Positions 1 to 8,875 of a DNA stretch of 64,000 nucleotides are shown piece after piece; within the stretch, counting starts at the first letter, position 1, and each line of letters starts with the position of its first letter. The notes beneath the pieces are model-generated. The model ran no database searches. It saw only the letters and a program-made list of their open reading frames with translations, and had not been told where the DNA came from. Source of the stretch: an uncultured Eubacteriales bacterium (lineage in GTDB: Bacteria; Bacillota; Clostridia; Christensenellales; CAG-314); contig CARAIG010000086.1 of assembly GCA_948938605.1 (NCBI GenBank), positions 9,753-73,752 on the forward strand, written 5' to 3'. Both the position numbers and the translations under genes were made by a program.

Positions 1-552
1 GCGTTGCAGTATATCCAAAATTGCGTCGAACATTTTACCGCGTTCCACAATAAAGTATTCCATAAAGATAAACTTTTCCGCTTTGTTAAGTTCGGCAAGT
101 AAATCTTTCCAAAAATCTTCGCCGTTTGCAAAATAATACGTATCGGTGTTGCTAAAAGTAGTGTTGCCCATTTTGTTAAGGTAACGCATTTGTCCCGCAA
201 TGTTTTCGGGGACGGGTATGTTGGCGTCGTTAAATTCCGCGCTGGGCAACGTTTCGAACAGTTTGCGTTCGCGTCTGCTGGCATAATTGCGCGAAAAGCA
301 CAAATATAAAATAGTTCCGAATACCGGCAACAGCGCAACCGTAAGCGCCCAAGGCAGTTTCCCCTCTATGGTCATATCGCGGTTGATTATTCCAAGTAAA
401 ACTATCACCGTAATTGCGGATGAAACTATGCGTATCCACAAGTAGTAACTTTGAAAAACCGTAACAAACAAAGCTACCGCCACAATTTGTAGCAGTATTG
501 CTAAAAATATTACCGTTAGTCTGCTAAATAGCAACCGAAAAATCTTTTTCAT
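1..552 (-). CDS. cls: Cardiolipin synthase, N-terminal part (cut by left edge)
   Basis: The frame opens at ATG 552-550 behind a GGGTGA ribosome binding site and stays open for 184 codons to the left edge, so the catalytic C-terminal part is missing. The visible protein has three hydrophobic segments (about residues 9-31, 37-54 and 66-86), a basic-acidic linker, and then a stretch ending KAEKFIFMEYFIVERGK that is typical of the start of the first phospholipase D domain of bacterial cardiolipin synthases. The HKD catalytic motifs would lie beyond the edge and cannot be checked. The family condenses two phosphatidylglycerols into cardiolipin in the membrane. It is divergent from tsaD. The family call is from motif recognition. 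Confidence 0.85.
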   Translation of the reverse strand, partial: MKKIFRLLFSRLTVIFLAILLQIVAVALFVTVFQSYYLWIRIVSSAITVIVLLGIINRDMTIEGKLPWALTVALLPVFGTILYLCFSRNYASRRERKLFETLPSAEFNDANIPVPENIAGQMRYLNKMGNTTFSNTDTYYFANGEDFWKDLLAELNKAEKFIFMEYFIVERGKMFDAILDILQR

Positions 553-682
553 CGTTCACCCGATTTATATAGTAAATCCTTACTTAGTTTGTCTATTTGT
601 CGTAGTTATTTTACATTTAATAGTATACTACTTTATTTTAATCAAGTAAACTTAAAAATAATTGTAGTGATACGCTATTAAA

Positions 683-714
683 TTGACAAAAAAGCTATTT
701 GGTCGTATTATAAT
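683..714 (+). promoter_or_regulatory. tsaD promoter, leaderless arrangement
   Basis: TTGACA (683-688) is followed after 17 bases by TATTAT (706-711), and an overlapping TATAAT lies at 709-714. Transcription would start within a few bases of the ATG at 721, and there is no Shine-Dalgarno sequence between, so the mRNA is probably leaderless or nearly so. Confidence 0.6.
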
Positions 715-720
715 TATATA

Positions 721-1746
721 ATGAAATCCACACAAGACGTTTATATATTGGGTATCGAAAGTTCCTGCGACGAAACCGCAGCGTCCGTAGTAAAAAACGG
801 ACGGGAAATTTTGTCAAACGTTGTACTTTCGCAAATAGACATACACAAATTGTACGGCGGAGTAGTGCCGGAAATTGCCAGCCGTAACCACGTTGAAGCA
901 ATCGACAAGGTTGTTAGCCAAGCGCTAAGCGACGCTAACGTTACGTTAAAGGATTTAAACGCCGTAGCCGTCACTTACGGCGCGGGGCTTGTGGGCGCGT
1001 TGCTTGTGGGCGTATCGTACGCAAAGGGATTGTGTCAAGCAAGCGGTTTGCCGTTAATTGCGGTCAACCACATCGAAGGGCATATTTGCGCAAACTACTT
1101 AACCTATCCCAATTTAGAACCGCCGTATTTGTGCTTGCTTACCAGTGGCGGACACACCGCAATAGTAAACGTATTAAACTACGACGACTACGACGTAATT
1201 TGTTCGACGGTGGACGACGCCGTCGGCGAAGCGTTCGACAAGGTTGCCCGCGTGCTGGGGCTTCCGTATCCGGGCGGTCCGCAAGTGGATAAGTTGAGCA
1301 AACAAGGGGTGCCTAAGTACAAGTTCCATTCGGTCATTGTATCCAATGGCAATTTTAGTTACAGCGGACTTAAAACGGCGGTAATCAACCTTGTTCACAA
1401 TGCCGAGCAAAAGGGCGAAACGCTAAACAATGCGGACGTTGCTTCGAGCTTTACCGTAACCGCTATTGACGGGCTAATAGACCGTTTACGTCAAATTATC
1501 CAAACGCAATCGGTAAAAACCGTTGCAATTGCGGGCGGAGTGGGCGCAAACAGTTATTTAAGGCAACAAGTAAAGCAATTCGAACAAGACGGCATTACGG
1601 TTTGTATGCCTGCCTTGTCGCTGTGCGGGGATAACGGCGCAATGATAGCGTCAAGGGGCTACTATATGTATTTAAAAAAGGAATTTGCCGACTTGTCGTT
1701 AAACGCTTGTCCCACGTTAAAACTGCGCGGACAACGCCCTGTTTGA
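721..1746 (+). CDS. tsaD: tRNA N6-adenosine threonylcarbamoyltransferase TsaD
   Basis: 341 residues, the usual length of the family. TsaD transfers the threonylcarbamoyl group from TC-AMP to A37 of tRNAs reading ANN codons, in a complex with TsaB and TsaE. The N-terminal GIESSCDETAASVV motif, the metal-binding H-x3-H (H117 and H121 in NHIEGH), the LLTSGGHT segment and the VAIAGGVGANSYLR nucleotide-binding segment are all present. tsaB and tsaE are not in the window. The ATG at 721 has no ribosome binding site but sits just after a good promoter. No terminator-like hairpin is evident directly after the stop, and the P-type ATPase follows after 133 bases with its own ribosome binding site. Confidence 0.97.
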   Translation: MKSTQDVYILGIESSCDETAASVVKNGREILSNVVLSQIDIHKLYGGVVPEIASRNHVEAIDKVVSQALSDANVTLKDLNAVAVTYGAGLVGALLVGVSYAKGLCQASGLPLIAVNHIEGHICANYLTYPNLEPPYLCLLTSGGHTAIVNVLNYDDYDVICSTVDDAVGEAFDKVARVLGLPYPGGPQVDKLSKQGVPKYKFHSVIVSNGNFSYSGLKTAVINLVHNAEQKGETLNNADVASSFTVTAIDGLIDRLRQIIQTQSVKTVAIAGGVGANSYLRQQVKQFEQDGITVCMPALSLCGDNGAMIASRGYYMYLKKEFADLSLNACPTLKLRGQRPV

Positions 1747-1879
1747 CGTCAGCAACGTGAGATTAGAATACTGTAAAGTTTGGGCGGTGCAATATGTGAT
1801 TATTCGGCGTAAATACGCATTCACAGTTTGCCGTCAAGTAAACAACAACTAACCGAAAAAATATCCAACGGGAGATTTT

Positions 1880-4387
1880 ATGAGTAAAAAAGCCGAACTG
1901 CTGCGCGTACAAGCGGACATCAACCAAGGGTTAACGTCCGAAGAAGTAAAACAACGCGTTCAATTAAAGAAAACCAACAAAGTAAAAAAGGTTGTAGGTA
2001 AAAGTTATTTGTCGATATTCGTCGGCAACCTTTGCACGTTTTTTAACTTGTTGGGATTTATCGTCTTTATTATTTCGTTAATCGCTCACAGCGGTTTGGC
2101 GAATATGACGTTTATTGTAATAATCGTAGCGAATACCGCAATAGGAATTTTCCAGGAAATACGCAGTAAAATTGCGGTGGAAAAACTGTCGCTGGTGTCC
2201 GAACCGACTGCGCTTGTAGTCCGCGACGGCGTCGAACAAACTATTAAAACCAAGGATATAGTGTTGGACGACATTTTGCTGTATTCGGCGGGCAAACAAA
2301 TTTGTACCGACAGTATCGTTATCATCGGCGAAGCGGAAGTGGACGAATCGATGTTGACGGGCGAAAGCGATCCCGTCAAGAAAAAAGCGGGCGACACGCT
2401 GTATTCGGGCAGTTATATAATTTCGGGCAATTGCACTGCGCGTTGCGATAAAGTAGGTAAGGAAAACTACGTCGAGCAACTGTCTGCGCGCGTTAAAAAG
2501 GCTAAGATGCCCCCTTCGGAATTGATGAAAGGTATCCGCCGTATTATTAAGTTTATTGCAATTATAATTTTCCCGTTAGGTATAGCAACGCTTTTGTGCC
2601 ACGAAAATATTTTACCTATGTTCGGCACAAACGAATTTTCGGTGTACTTTGCAAACTTCATTAACAATCAACAAAATGAAATAGTGCAAAAGGTAGACAA
2701 AGCATTGCTGGCAATGAACGGCTCTATGCTGGGAATGGTCCCTAGCGGAATGGTACTTTTAACAAGCGTTGCGCTTGCCGTTGCCGCTTTGAAGTTGGCG
2801 CGTAAAAAGGTGCTTGTGCGCGAATTGCCCTGTATCGAAATGCTTGCCCGCGTAGACACGTTGTGCCTTGACAAAACGGGTACCATTACCGACGGCTCTA
2901 TGACTGTCGATTCGGTCATTCCACTTGTAGGGACGGAAGACGATATAAAGGCGTACATTGCAACGATACTTAGCGCCACAGGCGACGACAATATGACTGC
3001 AAAAGCGTTAAAGACGTATGTCGGCGATGCCGTACCGTTCGATACGACGGCGCATTTGCCGTTTTCGTCGGCGCGTAAGTATTCCGCAGCAAGCGTCAAG
3101 GGGCATGGTACGATAGCCTTCGGCGCTGCGGAATTTATGTTTAAAAAGACGAATAAATCGTTTAACAATACGTGTAACGAATTGCTTAAAAAGGGTTTGC
3201 GCGTACTTGCCGTAGGACGCAGCAAAAAGGCTATTTCCGCAAACGGTACTGCCGATGGTTTAGAACCTATTGCAATAGTAGCGCTTGCCGATACAATCCG
3301 ACAGGACGCTCCCGAAATCATACAGTGGTTTAAGGAAAACAACGTCGACATCAAAGTTATTTCGGGCGACAATCCATTGTCGGTATCGGTAATTGCGGGC
3401 AAAGTGGGCGTAAAGGACGCCGACAAATACATTTCGCTTGACGGTATGACCGACGAACAAGTTGCGGAAGTTGCCAACCAATATACCGTTTTCGGACGCG
3501 TAACGCCCGAACAAAAGGCAATACTTGTCCGCTCGATTAAGCAAGCGGGGCATACCGTTGCAATGACGGGCGACGGCGTAAACGACATTTTGGCAATGCG
3601 CGAGTCCGACTGCGCAATATCCGTCGGTTGCGGAACCGACGCCGCTAAAACAGTTGCCAACCTTGTGCTTATGGACAACAAGTTTAGTCAAATGCCCAAA
3701 GTAGTTGCCGAAGGCAGACAAGTCGTAAACAACATTCAAAACAGCGCTTCGCTGTTTTTGATGAAAACTACAATGGTAGTGTTGACCACCATTTTGTGCT
3801 TGATTATACGGCAAAGTTTCCCGTTCCAAGCGCAGCACTTGGCGTCGGCGGAATTTTTTGTAATAGGTATTTCGTCATTCTTGCTTGCATTAAAACCGAA
3901 CAAAGCGCTTATTACGGGTAAGTTTATTCCTAACGTGTTAAAACGTACATTACCAAGCGGCATTGCAATGTTCTTGTCGGTAGCAATGACATATGCGTTT
4001 AGCGGAGTGTTAGGTCTTACTACATCGCAAATCACATCAATTGCAATGTTCAGTTTTACCTTTACCGGCGTTGCAGCATTGTTAATATTGCTGTTCCCGT
4101 ATGACAAGTTCAACATCGTAATAGGGGCAATAGGCGTAGTCGGTACCGTACTTTGCATATTCTTTTACTCGCCCGTAATGGCGTTTGTCAGCGACTTGTT
4201 CAAAATGAAGAAGTCCGACCCGACGTTCTTGTATTCCGATTTCAACGTTTATCGCATAATATTTGTGGTTGTCAACGTAATTGTAATGGCGGGCATAATA
4301 ATAGGCTTAAAATTCCTTGTACGCTTTTTGGATAAAAAAATCACCGAAAAACGCGCGTTGAAGGCAGACCTGACAAAAAATGCGTAA
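1880..4387 (+). CDS. P-type cation-transporting ATPase (CtpE-like)
   Basis: 835 residues with every P-type ATPase landmark: the TGES actuator loop (160-163), the phosphorylation motif DKTGT with Asp331, and the hinge TGDGVND (563-569). Transmembrane helices lie at about 45-70 and 75-90, 235-260, 270-305 and in a C-terminal block of six (from about 620). The short N-terminus lacks heavy-metal CxxC domains, so it is not a copper or cadmium exporter. The overall pattern, with PSGMVLLTSVALAVAALKL after the fourth helix, resembles the CtpE/calcium-related group, but the ion cannot be fixed from the sequence. A GGGAG ribosome binding site precedes ATG 1880. It is a single gene ended by a terminator at 4427-4466. 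Confidence 0.93.
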   Translation: MSKKAELLRVQADINQGLTSEEVKQRVQLKKTNKVKKVVGKSYLSIFVGNLCTFFNLLGFIVFIISLIAHSGLANMTFIVIIVANTAIGIFQEIRSKIAVEKLSLVSEPTALVVRDGVEQTIKTKDIVLDDILLYSAGKQICTDSIVIIGEAEVDESMLTGESDPVKKKAGDTLYSGSYIISGNCTARCDKVGKENYVEQLSARVKKAKMPPSELMKGIRRIIKFIAIIIFPLGIATLLCHENILPMFGTNEFSVYFANFINNQQNEIVQKVDKALLAMNGSMLGMVPSGMVLLTSVALAVAALKLARKKVLVRELPCIEMLARVDTLCLDKTGTITDGSMTVDSVIPLVGTEDDIKAYIATILSATGDDNMTAKALKTYVGDAVPFDTTAHLPFSSARKYSAASVKGHGTIAFGAAEFMFKKTNKSFNNTCNELLKKGLRVLAVGRSKKAISANGTADGLEPIAIVALADTIRQDAPEIIQWFKENNVDIKVISGDNPLSVSVIAGKVGVKDADKYISLDGMTDEQVAEVANQYTVFGRVTPEQKAILVRSIKQAGHTVAMTGDGVNDILAMRESDCAISVGCGTDAAKTVANLVLMDNKFSQMPKVVAEGRQVVNNIQNSASLFLMKTTMVVLTTILCLIIRQSFPFQAQHLASAEFFVIGISSFLLALKPNKALITGKFIPNVLKRTLPSGIAMFLSVAMTYAFSGVLGLTTSQITSIAMFSFTFTGVAALLILLFPYDKFNIVIGAIGVVGTVLCIFFYSPVMAFVSDLFKMKKSDPTFLYSDFNVYRIIFVVVNVIVMAGIIIGLKFLVRFLDKKITEKRALKADLTKNA

Positions 4388-4426
4388 CGCAAAAATCGCA
4401 ATTTTAATACCGTAATACCGTTAAAT

Positions 4427-4466
4427 AAAAAACAGCTTCGCCCTAAATACGGGTAAAGCTGTTTTT
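4427..4466 (+). terminator. Rho-independent terminator of P-type ATPase gene
   Basis: AAAACAGCTT pairs with AAGCTGTTTT, an inner CCC/GGG pairs as well, and the right arm runs into TTTTTG. It lies 40 bases after the ATPase stop. Confidence 0.85.
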
Positions 4467-4564
4467 GTTTAGTCGCATTGCCTTAATGCACTGTGATTGC
4501 GTAGTTGCGCCGAATAACCGCACATAACACCGTCTAAACTTTACAGTGTTTTAATTTTACGGCG

Positions 4565-4774
4565 CTAATCGTCTACTTCAAGTATTTCGGAGCATAGTAA
4601 TCTTGTCGCATTGTATATTTTAATTAGCGTCAATGCGTTGATATTTAAATTACCGTGCATAAGCCGATAGTATGTCTGCTTTGAAATACTGCATTTGTTG
4701 CAGAATTTTTCAACCGTCAATTTGTTATCTTTCCGATATTTTTCAATTACTTCCGCTTTTACTCTTGTAGCCAT
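4565..4774 (-). CDS. Small HTH (Cro/CI-like) regulator
   Basis: 69 residues, almost all of it one helix-turn-helix domain: TVEKFCNKCSISKQTYYRLMHG is a typical XRE/Cro HTH core, followed by NALTLIKIYNATRL as the fourth helix. No other domain is present. It is divergent from a second small XRE gene, and the 121 bases between them carry three related operator-like sites, so a cross-regulating pair is likely by inference. Its own ribosome binding site is weak (AAAAGAAAAG). It could be a phage or plasmid type repressor remnant or a chromosomal regulator of the M32 peptidase operon. The target is unknown. Confidence 0.75.
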   Translation of the reverse strand: MATRVKAEVIEKYRKDNKLTVEKFCNKCSISKQTYYRLMHGNLNINALTLIKIYNATRLLCSEILEVDD

Positions 4775-4786
4775 AATACTTTTCTT

Positions 4787-4864
4787 TTATATCACTTTGC
4801 GACATATTTATTTTATCTCATTTTGCGAATACCGTCAAGTGTTTTATATCACAAAATGATATAA
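4787..4864. promoter_or_regulatory. Three related operator sites between divergent HTH genes
   Basis: Two direct copies, TTATATCACTTTGCGA (4787-4802) and TTATCTCATTTTGCGA (4813-4828), differ at 2 of 16 bases. A third site at 4844-4864 is a perfect palindrome, TTATATCA-5-TGATATAA, and shares the TTATATCAC half. All lie between the divergent start codons. Confidence 0.65.
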
Positions 4865-4895
4865 CTAATGATAACAAATCACAAGGAAATATTTT

Positions 4896-5111
4896 ATGGA
4901 ATTAAAAAAAGAAGTAGGAAAACGTTTGGCGACTGCAAGGAAACAAGCAGGATTCACGCAAAAGGAAGCGGGCGGTTCTATTTTAATGTCGCAACCGAAT
5001 TATGCCCGATTTGAACAAGGGTATTATGAATTAAGTTACAGTCAAATAGTTACGTTGTGCAAATTATTCGATTGTTCGGCAGACTATTTGCTTGGTCTGG
5101 CAGAAATATAA
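4896..5111 (+). CDS. Small XRE-family transcriptional regulator
   Basis: 71 residues forming a single XRE/Cro helix-turn-helix: VGKRLATARKQAGFTQKEAG, then SQPNYARFEQG as recognition helix region and LCKLFDCSADYLLGL as the conserved last helix. An AAGGAA ribosome binding site precedes ATG 4896. The M32 carboxypeptidase starts 12 bases after its stop behind AAGGAG, so the two are probably cotranscribed. It most likely binds the TTATATCA-type sites just upstream and represses itself and possibly the divergent HTH gene. The inducing signal is unknown. Confidence 0.85.
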   Translation: MELKKEVGKRLATARKQAGFTQKEAGGSILMSQPNYARFEQGYYELSYSQIVTLCKLFDCSADYLLGLAEI

Positions 5112-5123
5112 AGGAGTAAAACA

Positions 5124-6608
5124 ATGGAAAAAGCGTTGGAATTTTACAAAAAGCAACGTCGCAAAATATTGATGTTTAAATATTTGGATTTTGTTGTAAG
5201 TTGGGATATGGAAACGGACGCGGCGGAAAACAGCATTATGGCGGACAGCGAACAAGTTGCGGTAATGAGCGAAATGAGTTACCAACTTGTAACCGATCCC
5301 GATTTCGAACAAGCGGTAGCCGTTTTGTATAGCAACCGCGACCGTTTGGACAGCGTTATGCGCCACGAAATAGAAGTGACGTACAAAAACATTTCCGATA
5401 CTAAAAAAATACCGCAAGACGAATATACGGCGTACAGCGAATTGACGTCCAAGGCTTACCCCGTGTACGTAAAAGCCAAGACGGAAAACAACTTCGAACT
5501 GTTCCGCCCGTATTTGGAAAAAATAGTGGATTTTTGCCGTAAGCAAACCAAGTGGCTTGCAACCGACGATTTACAAGGCTACGACGTTTTGCTGGATATG
5601 TACGAACCGCATTACAACCAAGCCAAGTACGACAAGTTTTTCGACGCATTGCGTACGCGCCTTGTCCCCTTTGTAAAACAAGCCACCGCAAAACCGTACG
5701 TTGCGCCTAAGTGGGCAGTGCAACCGTTTGAGGAGGACAAGCAAAAGGAGTTTTGCGAATATCTGCGCGACGTTATGTGTTTTGACAAATCGCGCGGTAT
5801 TATGAAGTTAAGCGAACATCCCTTTACAAGCGGTTTCGGTACCGACGACGTGCGCATAACAAACCATTACTATGCTAACAAGTTCGATTCGTCTGTTTTT
5901 TCCGCCATTCACGAAACGGGTCACGCCTTGTACGAACAGCAGTGCGACAAAGCGTTAAATGGCACGCTAAGTTACGGCGGTGCAAGTTTGGGCTTGCACG
6001 AAAGCCAATCCCGCTTTTACGAAAACGTAATAGGGCGCAGTCGCGCGTTTTGGACGGTGCACTACCCCAAACTGCAACAGACGTTTGCAAGGCAATTAAA
6101 GGGCGTTTCGCTTGACGAATTTTTAAAACATATCAACAACGTACAACGCAGTTTTGTCCGTACCGAAGCGGACGAACTTACATACCCTTTGCACGTAATG
6201 CTCCGCTACGAAATTGAAAAAAAGGTTATTTCGGGCGAACTGGAAGTAAAGGACTTGCCTAAGTACTGGAACGAAAAATTTACCGAGTACTTCGGTATTA
6301 CTCCTAAAAGCGATACCGAAGGCGTTTTGCAAGACGTTCATTGGGCATACGGCAATTTCGGTTACTTCCCCACATACGCTTTGGGCAGTGCAATTGCTTC
6401 GCAGCTGTATCACTATATGAGCAAGGACTTTAACGTCGAGCAAAGTTTGCAAAGCGGTACAACCGCGCAAGTAAACGAGTGGTTAAAGGAACACGTCCAC
6501 AAGTACGGCTCGTCTAAATATCCCGACGAAATTTTGCGTTTGGCTACGGGCGAAGACTTTAACCCCGATTACTACATCGACTACTTGATTGACAAGTATT
6601 CCAAGTAA
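5124..6608 (+). CDS. M32-family metallocarboxypeptidase (Taq type)
   Basis: 494 residues, the usual length of the family. M32 enzymes remove C-terminal amino acids from peptides in the cytoplasm. The zinc site is visible as H263-E-T-G-H267 (the HExxH motif, within AIHETGHALYEQQ), followed by HESQSRFYEN with the third zinc ligand region at 292-294. GGASLGLHESQSR and the C-terminal YALGSAIASQLYHYM segment are family hallmarks. It has no signal peptide. AAGGAG precedes the ATG by 8 bases. It is probably in one transcript with the XRE regulator just upstream, which suggests regulated peptide turnover (inference). Confidence 0.95.
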   Translation: MEKALEFYKKQRRKILMFKYLDFVVSWDMETDAAENSIMADSEQVAVMSEMSYQLVTDPDFEQAVAVLYSNRDRLDSVMRHEIEVTYKNISDTKKIPQDEYTAYSELTSKAYPVYVKAKTENNFELFRPYLEKIVDFCRKQTKWLATDDLQGYDVLLDMYEPHYNQAKYDKFFDALRTRLVPFVKQATAKPYVAPKWAVQPFEEDKQKEFCEYLRDVMCFDKSRGIMKLSEHPFTSGFGTDDVRITNHYYANKFDSSVFSAIHETGHALYEQQCDKALNGTLSYGGASLGLHESQSRFYENVIGRSRAFWTVHYPKLQQTFARQLKGVSLDEFLKHINNVQRSFVRTEADELTYPLHVMLRYEIEKKVISGELEVKDLPKYWNEKFTEYFGITPKSDTEGVLQDVHWAYGNFGYFPTYALGSAIASQLYHYMSKDFNVEQSLQSGTTAQVNEWLKEHVHKYGSSKYPDEILRLATGEDFNPDYYIDYLIDKYSK

Positions 6609-6685
6609 ACAAAGCGTAGATTTTGTATAAATAAATATTCGGTATAAAAATTAATCGGCAAACGGTAATTAGCGGAGAAAGAATA

Positions 6686-8116
6686 ATGCGTCAAACAAAT
6701 AAACGGTTTTTAATAATTAAATACTTATGTGTTGTAGCAGTGATTTTTATGTCTATTTGCGGTTTTTCTGCTTCGGTAGCCATTGCTTATACAGATAGCG
6801 AAAACGCCGATATTTATAAAAGTATAGACGACTATCTTAACGACGTTACGACAAAAGCCAACTTCCCGTCATTGTCAATAGCAATAGTAGATAAGGAAAC
6901 TACTTTATTTTCTAAATCCTACGGGGATTGTGAAAGTCCCGACGTTCCGTATTTACTTGGCTCGGTAAGCAAATCGTTTACTGCGCTTTGTATAATGCAA
7001 CTTGCGGAACAAGGCAAAATCGATTTAAATGCCGAATTAAGCAAATATTTACCTAATGCCACCGACGGCGACAACATATCGATAATTCAACTGCTTAACC
7101 ATACAAGCGGTCTTGGCGAACATCAAAATTTAACTAATTATAAAATAGTAGGCAAGCAAGGCGTACATACTTATGCAAATGTCAATTATTCTTTATTGGG
7201 TAAAGTTGTCGAAAAAGTAAGCGGTACCGATTATGCAAGTTATGTTACCGATAATATTTTTGCTCCTCTTTGCATGACAAAATCTTTTGCCGATATCGGT
7301 AAGGCAAAGGAAAACGGGCTTATTCAAGGCTATGAAAGTTGGTTCGGCATCAATACTAAGACAAATGCAAAATTTTCAAATTCCGACAGCGCTTGGATAA
7401 CAACTTCTGCGGGATATCTTTCATCGTCTGTTTCCGACCTTGGCAAATATCTGCAAATGTACTTAAACGGCGGTAAAGGAATAATATCTGCCGATAGCAT
7501 AAATAAAATGTTTTATCAAGGCGTTGAAGTGGAAGCAAATATTCCGTACCGATACGCTATGGGTTGGACTTTAATAAATGAACCGCTTAAACAACCCGCA
7601 TTGCGCCATAGCGGACTTGTTGAAACGGGAATGTCGGTGGTGTATATTTTGCCCGAAAGTGAAATAGGAATTGCCATTGCAGTAAACACTAACGACTATT
7701 TTGTCGGTAAAGATATGATGGACCGAATTGATTGGGGAGTTGTTCTTATGATTATGGGCGATGAGCCAAATCAAATAGGCGCAAATGAATATGTCTTAAA
7801 ACATTTGTTGTACGATTTTATCTATTTATTAGTTTTTGCAATAGCCGTACTGCCTATATTTTTGATTGCACATTACAAAAAAATGCTTGCAAGCGGAAAA
7901 CTGTGGGTAAAGGTTTTGTTGCTTACGCTTTTACATTTAATACTGCCGGTAACTCTATTATTATTGCCACAGATTTTCTTTTCTACCCCGCTGTGGGTAG
8001 TAAAGGCTTTTGTACCCGATATGTTTACAGTCATTATAGTTTCGGCTTGTCTGCTGTTTGCGTGCGGAATTGTAAAAATATTTTTACTGGTTAAGCACAA
8101 ATTGAAGTCCGTTTAA
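6686..8116 (+). CDS. Membrane-anchored serine hydrolase (class C beta-lactamase fold), probable 3' frameshift
   Basis: 476 residues. An N-terminal hydrophobic signal (about 10-34) is followed by a beta-lactamase/penicillin-binding-like domain with the S-x-x-K catalytic motif (S93-V-S-K96), the Tyr motif TYANVNYSLLG near 170, and RHSGLVETGM late in the domain. Such proteins act outside the cell as peptidases or esterases, and most are not true lactamases. After about residue 370 come at least three hydrophobic helices, so the enzyme is tied to the membrane. The stop at 8114-8116 looks premature: one extra T in the GTTTAAC at 8111 would add 26 residues forming another helix and ending at TAA 8191-8193. 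A GGAGAAAG site precedes the ATG. The substrate is unknown. Confidence 0.85.
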   Translation: MRQTNKRFLIIKYLCVVAVIFMSICGFSASVAIAYTDSENADIYKSIDDYLNDVTTKANFPSLSIAIVDKETTLFSKSYGDCESPDVPYLLGSVSKSFTALCIMQLAEQGKIDLNAELSKYLPNATDGDNISIIQLLNHTSGLGEHQNLTNYKIVGKQGVHTYANVNYSLLGKVVEKVSGTDYASYVTDNIFAPLCMTKSFADIGKAKENGLIQGYESWFGINTKTNAKFSNSDSAWITTSAGYLSSSVSDLGKYLQMYLNGGKGIISADSINKMFYQGVEVEANIPYRYAMGWTLINEPLKQPALRHSGLVETGMSVVYILPESEIGIAIAVNTNDYFVGKDMMDRIDWGVVLMIMGDEPNQIGANEYVLKHLLYDFIYLLVFAIAVLPIFLIAHYKKMLASGKLWVKVLLLTLLHLILPVTLLLLPQIFFSTPLWVVKAFVPDMFTVIIVSACLLFACGIVKIFLLVKHKLKSV

Positions 8117-8213
8117 CTGTATATTTTTTTTTAACTGTTATAGGAGTGACATTAGTTTTAGCAGGTTACTTAATAGACAAAATTAAATATTAAATAACAA
8201 TTTGTAAATAAGC

Positions 8214-8250
8214 AAAGGGAACGAGAATTTTAAATTTTTTCGTTCCCTTT
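8214..8250 (+). terminator. Rho-independent terminator
   Basis: AAAGGGAACGA pairs perfectly with TCGTTCCCTTT across a 15-base AT-rich loop and is followed by an AT-rich T run. It ends the serine hydrolase gene and lies after the frame-restored stop as well. Confidence 0.85.
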
Positions 8251-8341
8251 ATTGTAATTTTTTTACCGTTGTTTTTGCAACAATATGCCCTAATAACTTT
8301 TGTAAACCGATTGCAATTCGCTCGTTTGGTTTTTATATTGA

Positions 8342-8415
8342 AACTTGTTGATTTGTCAACAAATTAATTGACAACCGTTTGAATATAATGTATACTTGTT
8401 GACAAATCAACAAGT
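8342..8415 (+). promoter_or_regulatory. Autoregulated MarR promoter with two operators
   Basis: Promoter TTGACA (8368-8373), 17 bases, TATACT (8391-8396). Operator 1 (8342-8364) is CTTGTTGA-TTTG-TCAACAA just upstream of -35. Operator 2 (8394-8415) is a perfect palindrome with 9-base arms, ACTTGTTGA-4-TCAACAAGT, covering the end of -10 and the start site. The central 4 bases of the two are reverse complements, so the sites face opposite ways. Binding would block RNA polymerase. Confidence 0.8.
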
Positions 8416-8425
8416 GGAGGAAATT

Positions 8426-8875
8426 ATGGAAAACGTATTCGAAAACTTCACCGTTACCGTAATGAAGATAAACAAAACGGTGCAAAAAATCAAACAAGTT
8501 GAAATGCAACGGTACAATTTAAAAAGCATACACGTAATGTGTATTTATTATCTTAGCGAACGCAAACAAGGGCTTACCGCAAGCGAACTTATGCGTTTAA
8601 CTTACGAGGATAAGTCGGCGCTATCCCGCGCGTTAAAGCAACTGCGCAACGACGGTTATGTTGTGTACGACGTCGACTCGTACAATGCTGTAATTACGCT
8701 AACGGACAAAGGCAAGCAAATTGCAACCGACGTAATAAGCAAAATAGACAAAGCAGTGCTTTTTGCAAGCGCGGATTTTACCGACGAACAGCGGGACTTT
8801 TTTTACCGTTCGTTAAGCGCAATTTGCGACAACATACAAAAGTATTACGAAAAGGTGGTTAAAGGCAATGATTAA
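8426..8875 (+). CDS. MarR-family transcriptional regulator
   Basis: 149 residues when started at ATG 8426, which has GGAGG six bases upstream; an upstream in-frame TTG lies within the operator and is less likely. The winged helix is visible as GLTASELMRLTYEDKSALSRALKQLRNDGYVVYDVDSYNAVITLTDKGKQIA, with flanking dimerisation helices. It overlaps the following DegV gene by 8 bases, so the two are translationally coupled. Two palindromic operators in its own promoter point to autorepression. MarR regulators of the FabT type control fatty acid metabolism, and a DegV (fatty-acid-binding) partner makes that a reasonable guess here, not a proof. Confidence 0.93.
   Translation: MENVFENFTVTVMKINKTVQKIKQVEMQRYNLKSIHVMCIYYLSERKQGLTASELMRLTYEDKSALSRALKQLRNDGYVVYDVDSYNAVITLTDKGKQIATDVISKIDKAVLFASADFTDEQRDFFYRSLSAICDNIQKYYEKVVKGND

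Noticed and set aside
2668..3681. 337-codon minus-strand frame inside the P-type ATPase gene
   Set aside because: Antisense shadow of a strongly conserved coding region, Ser/Thr-rich, no binding site.
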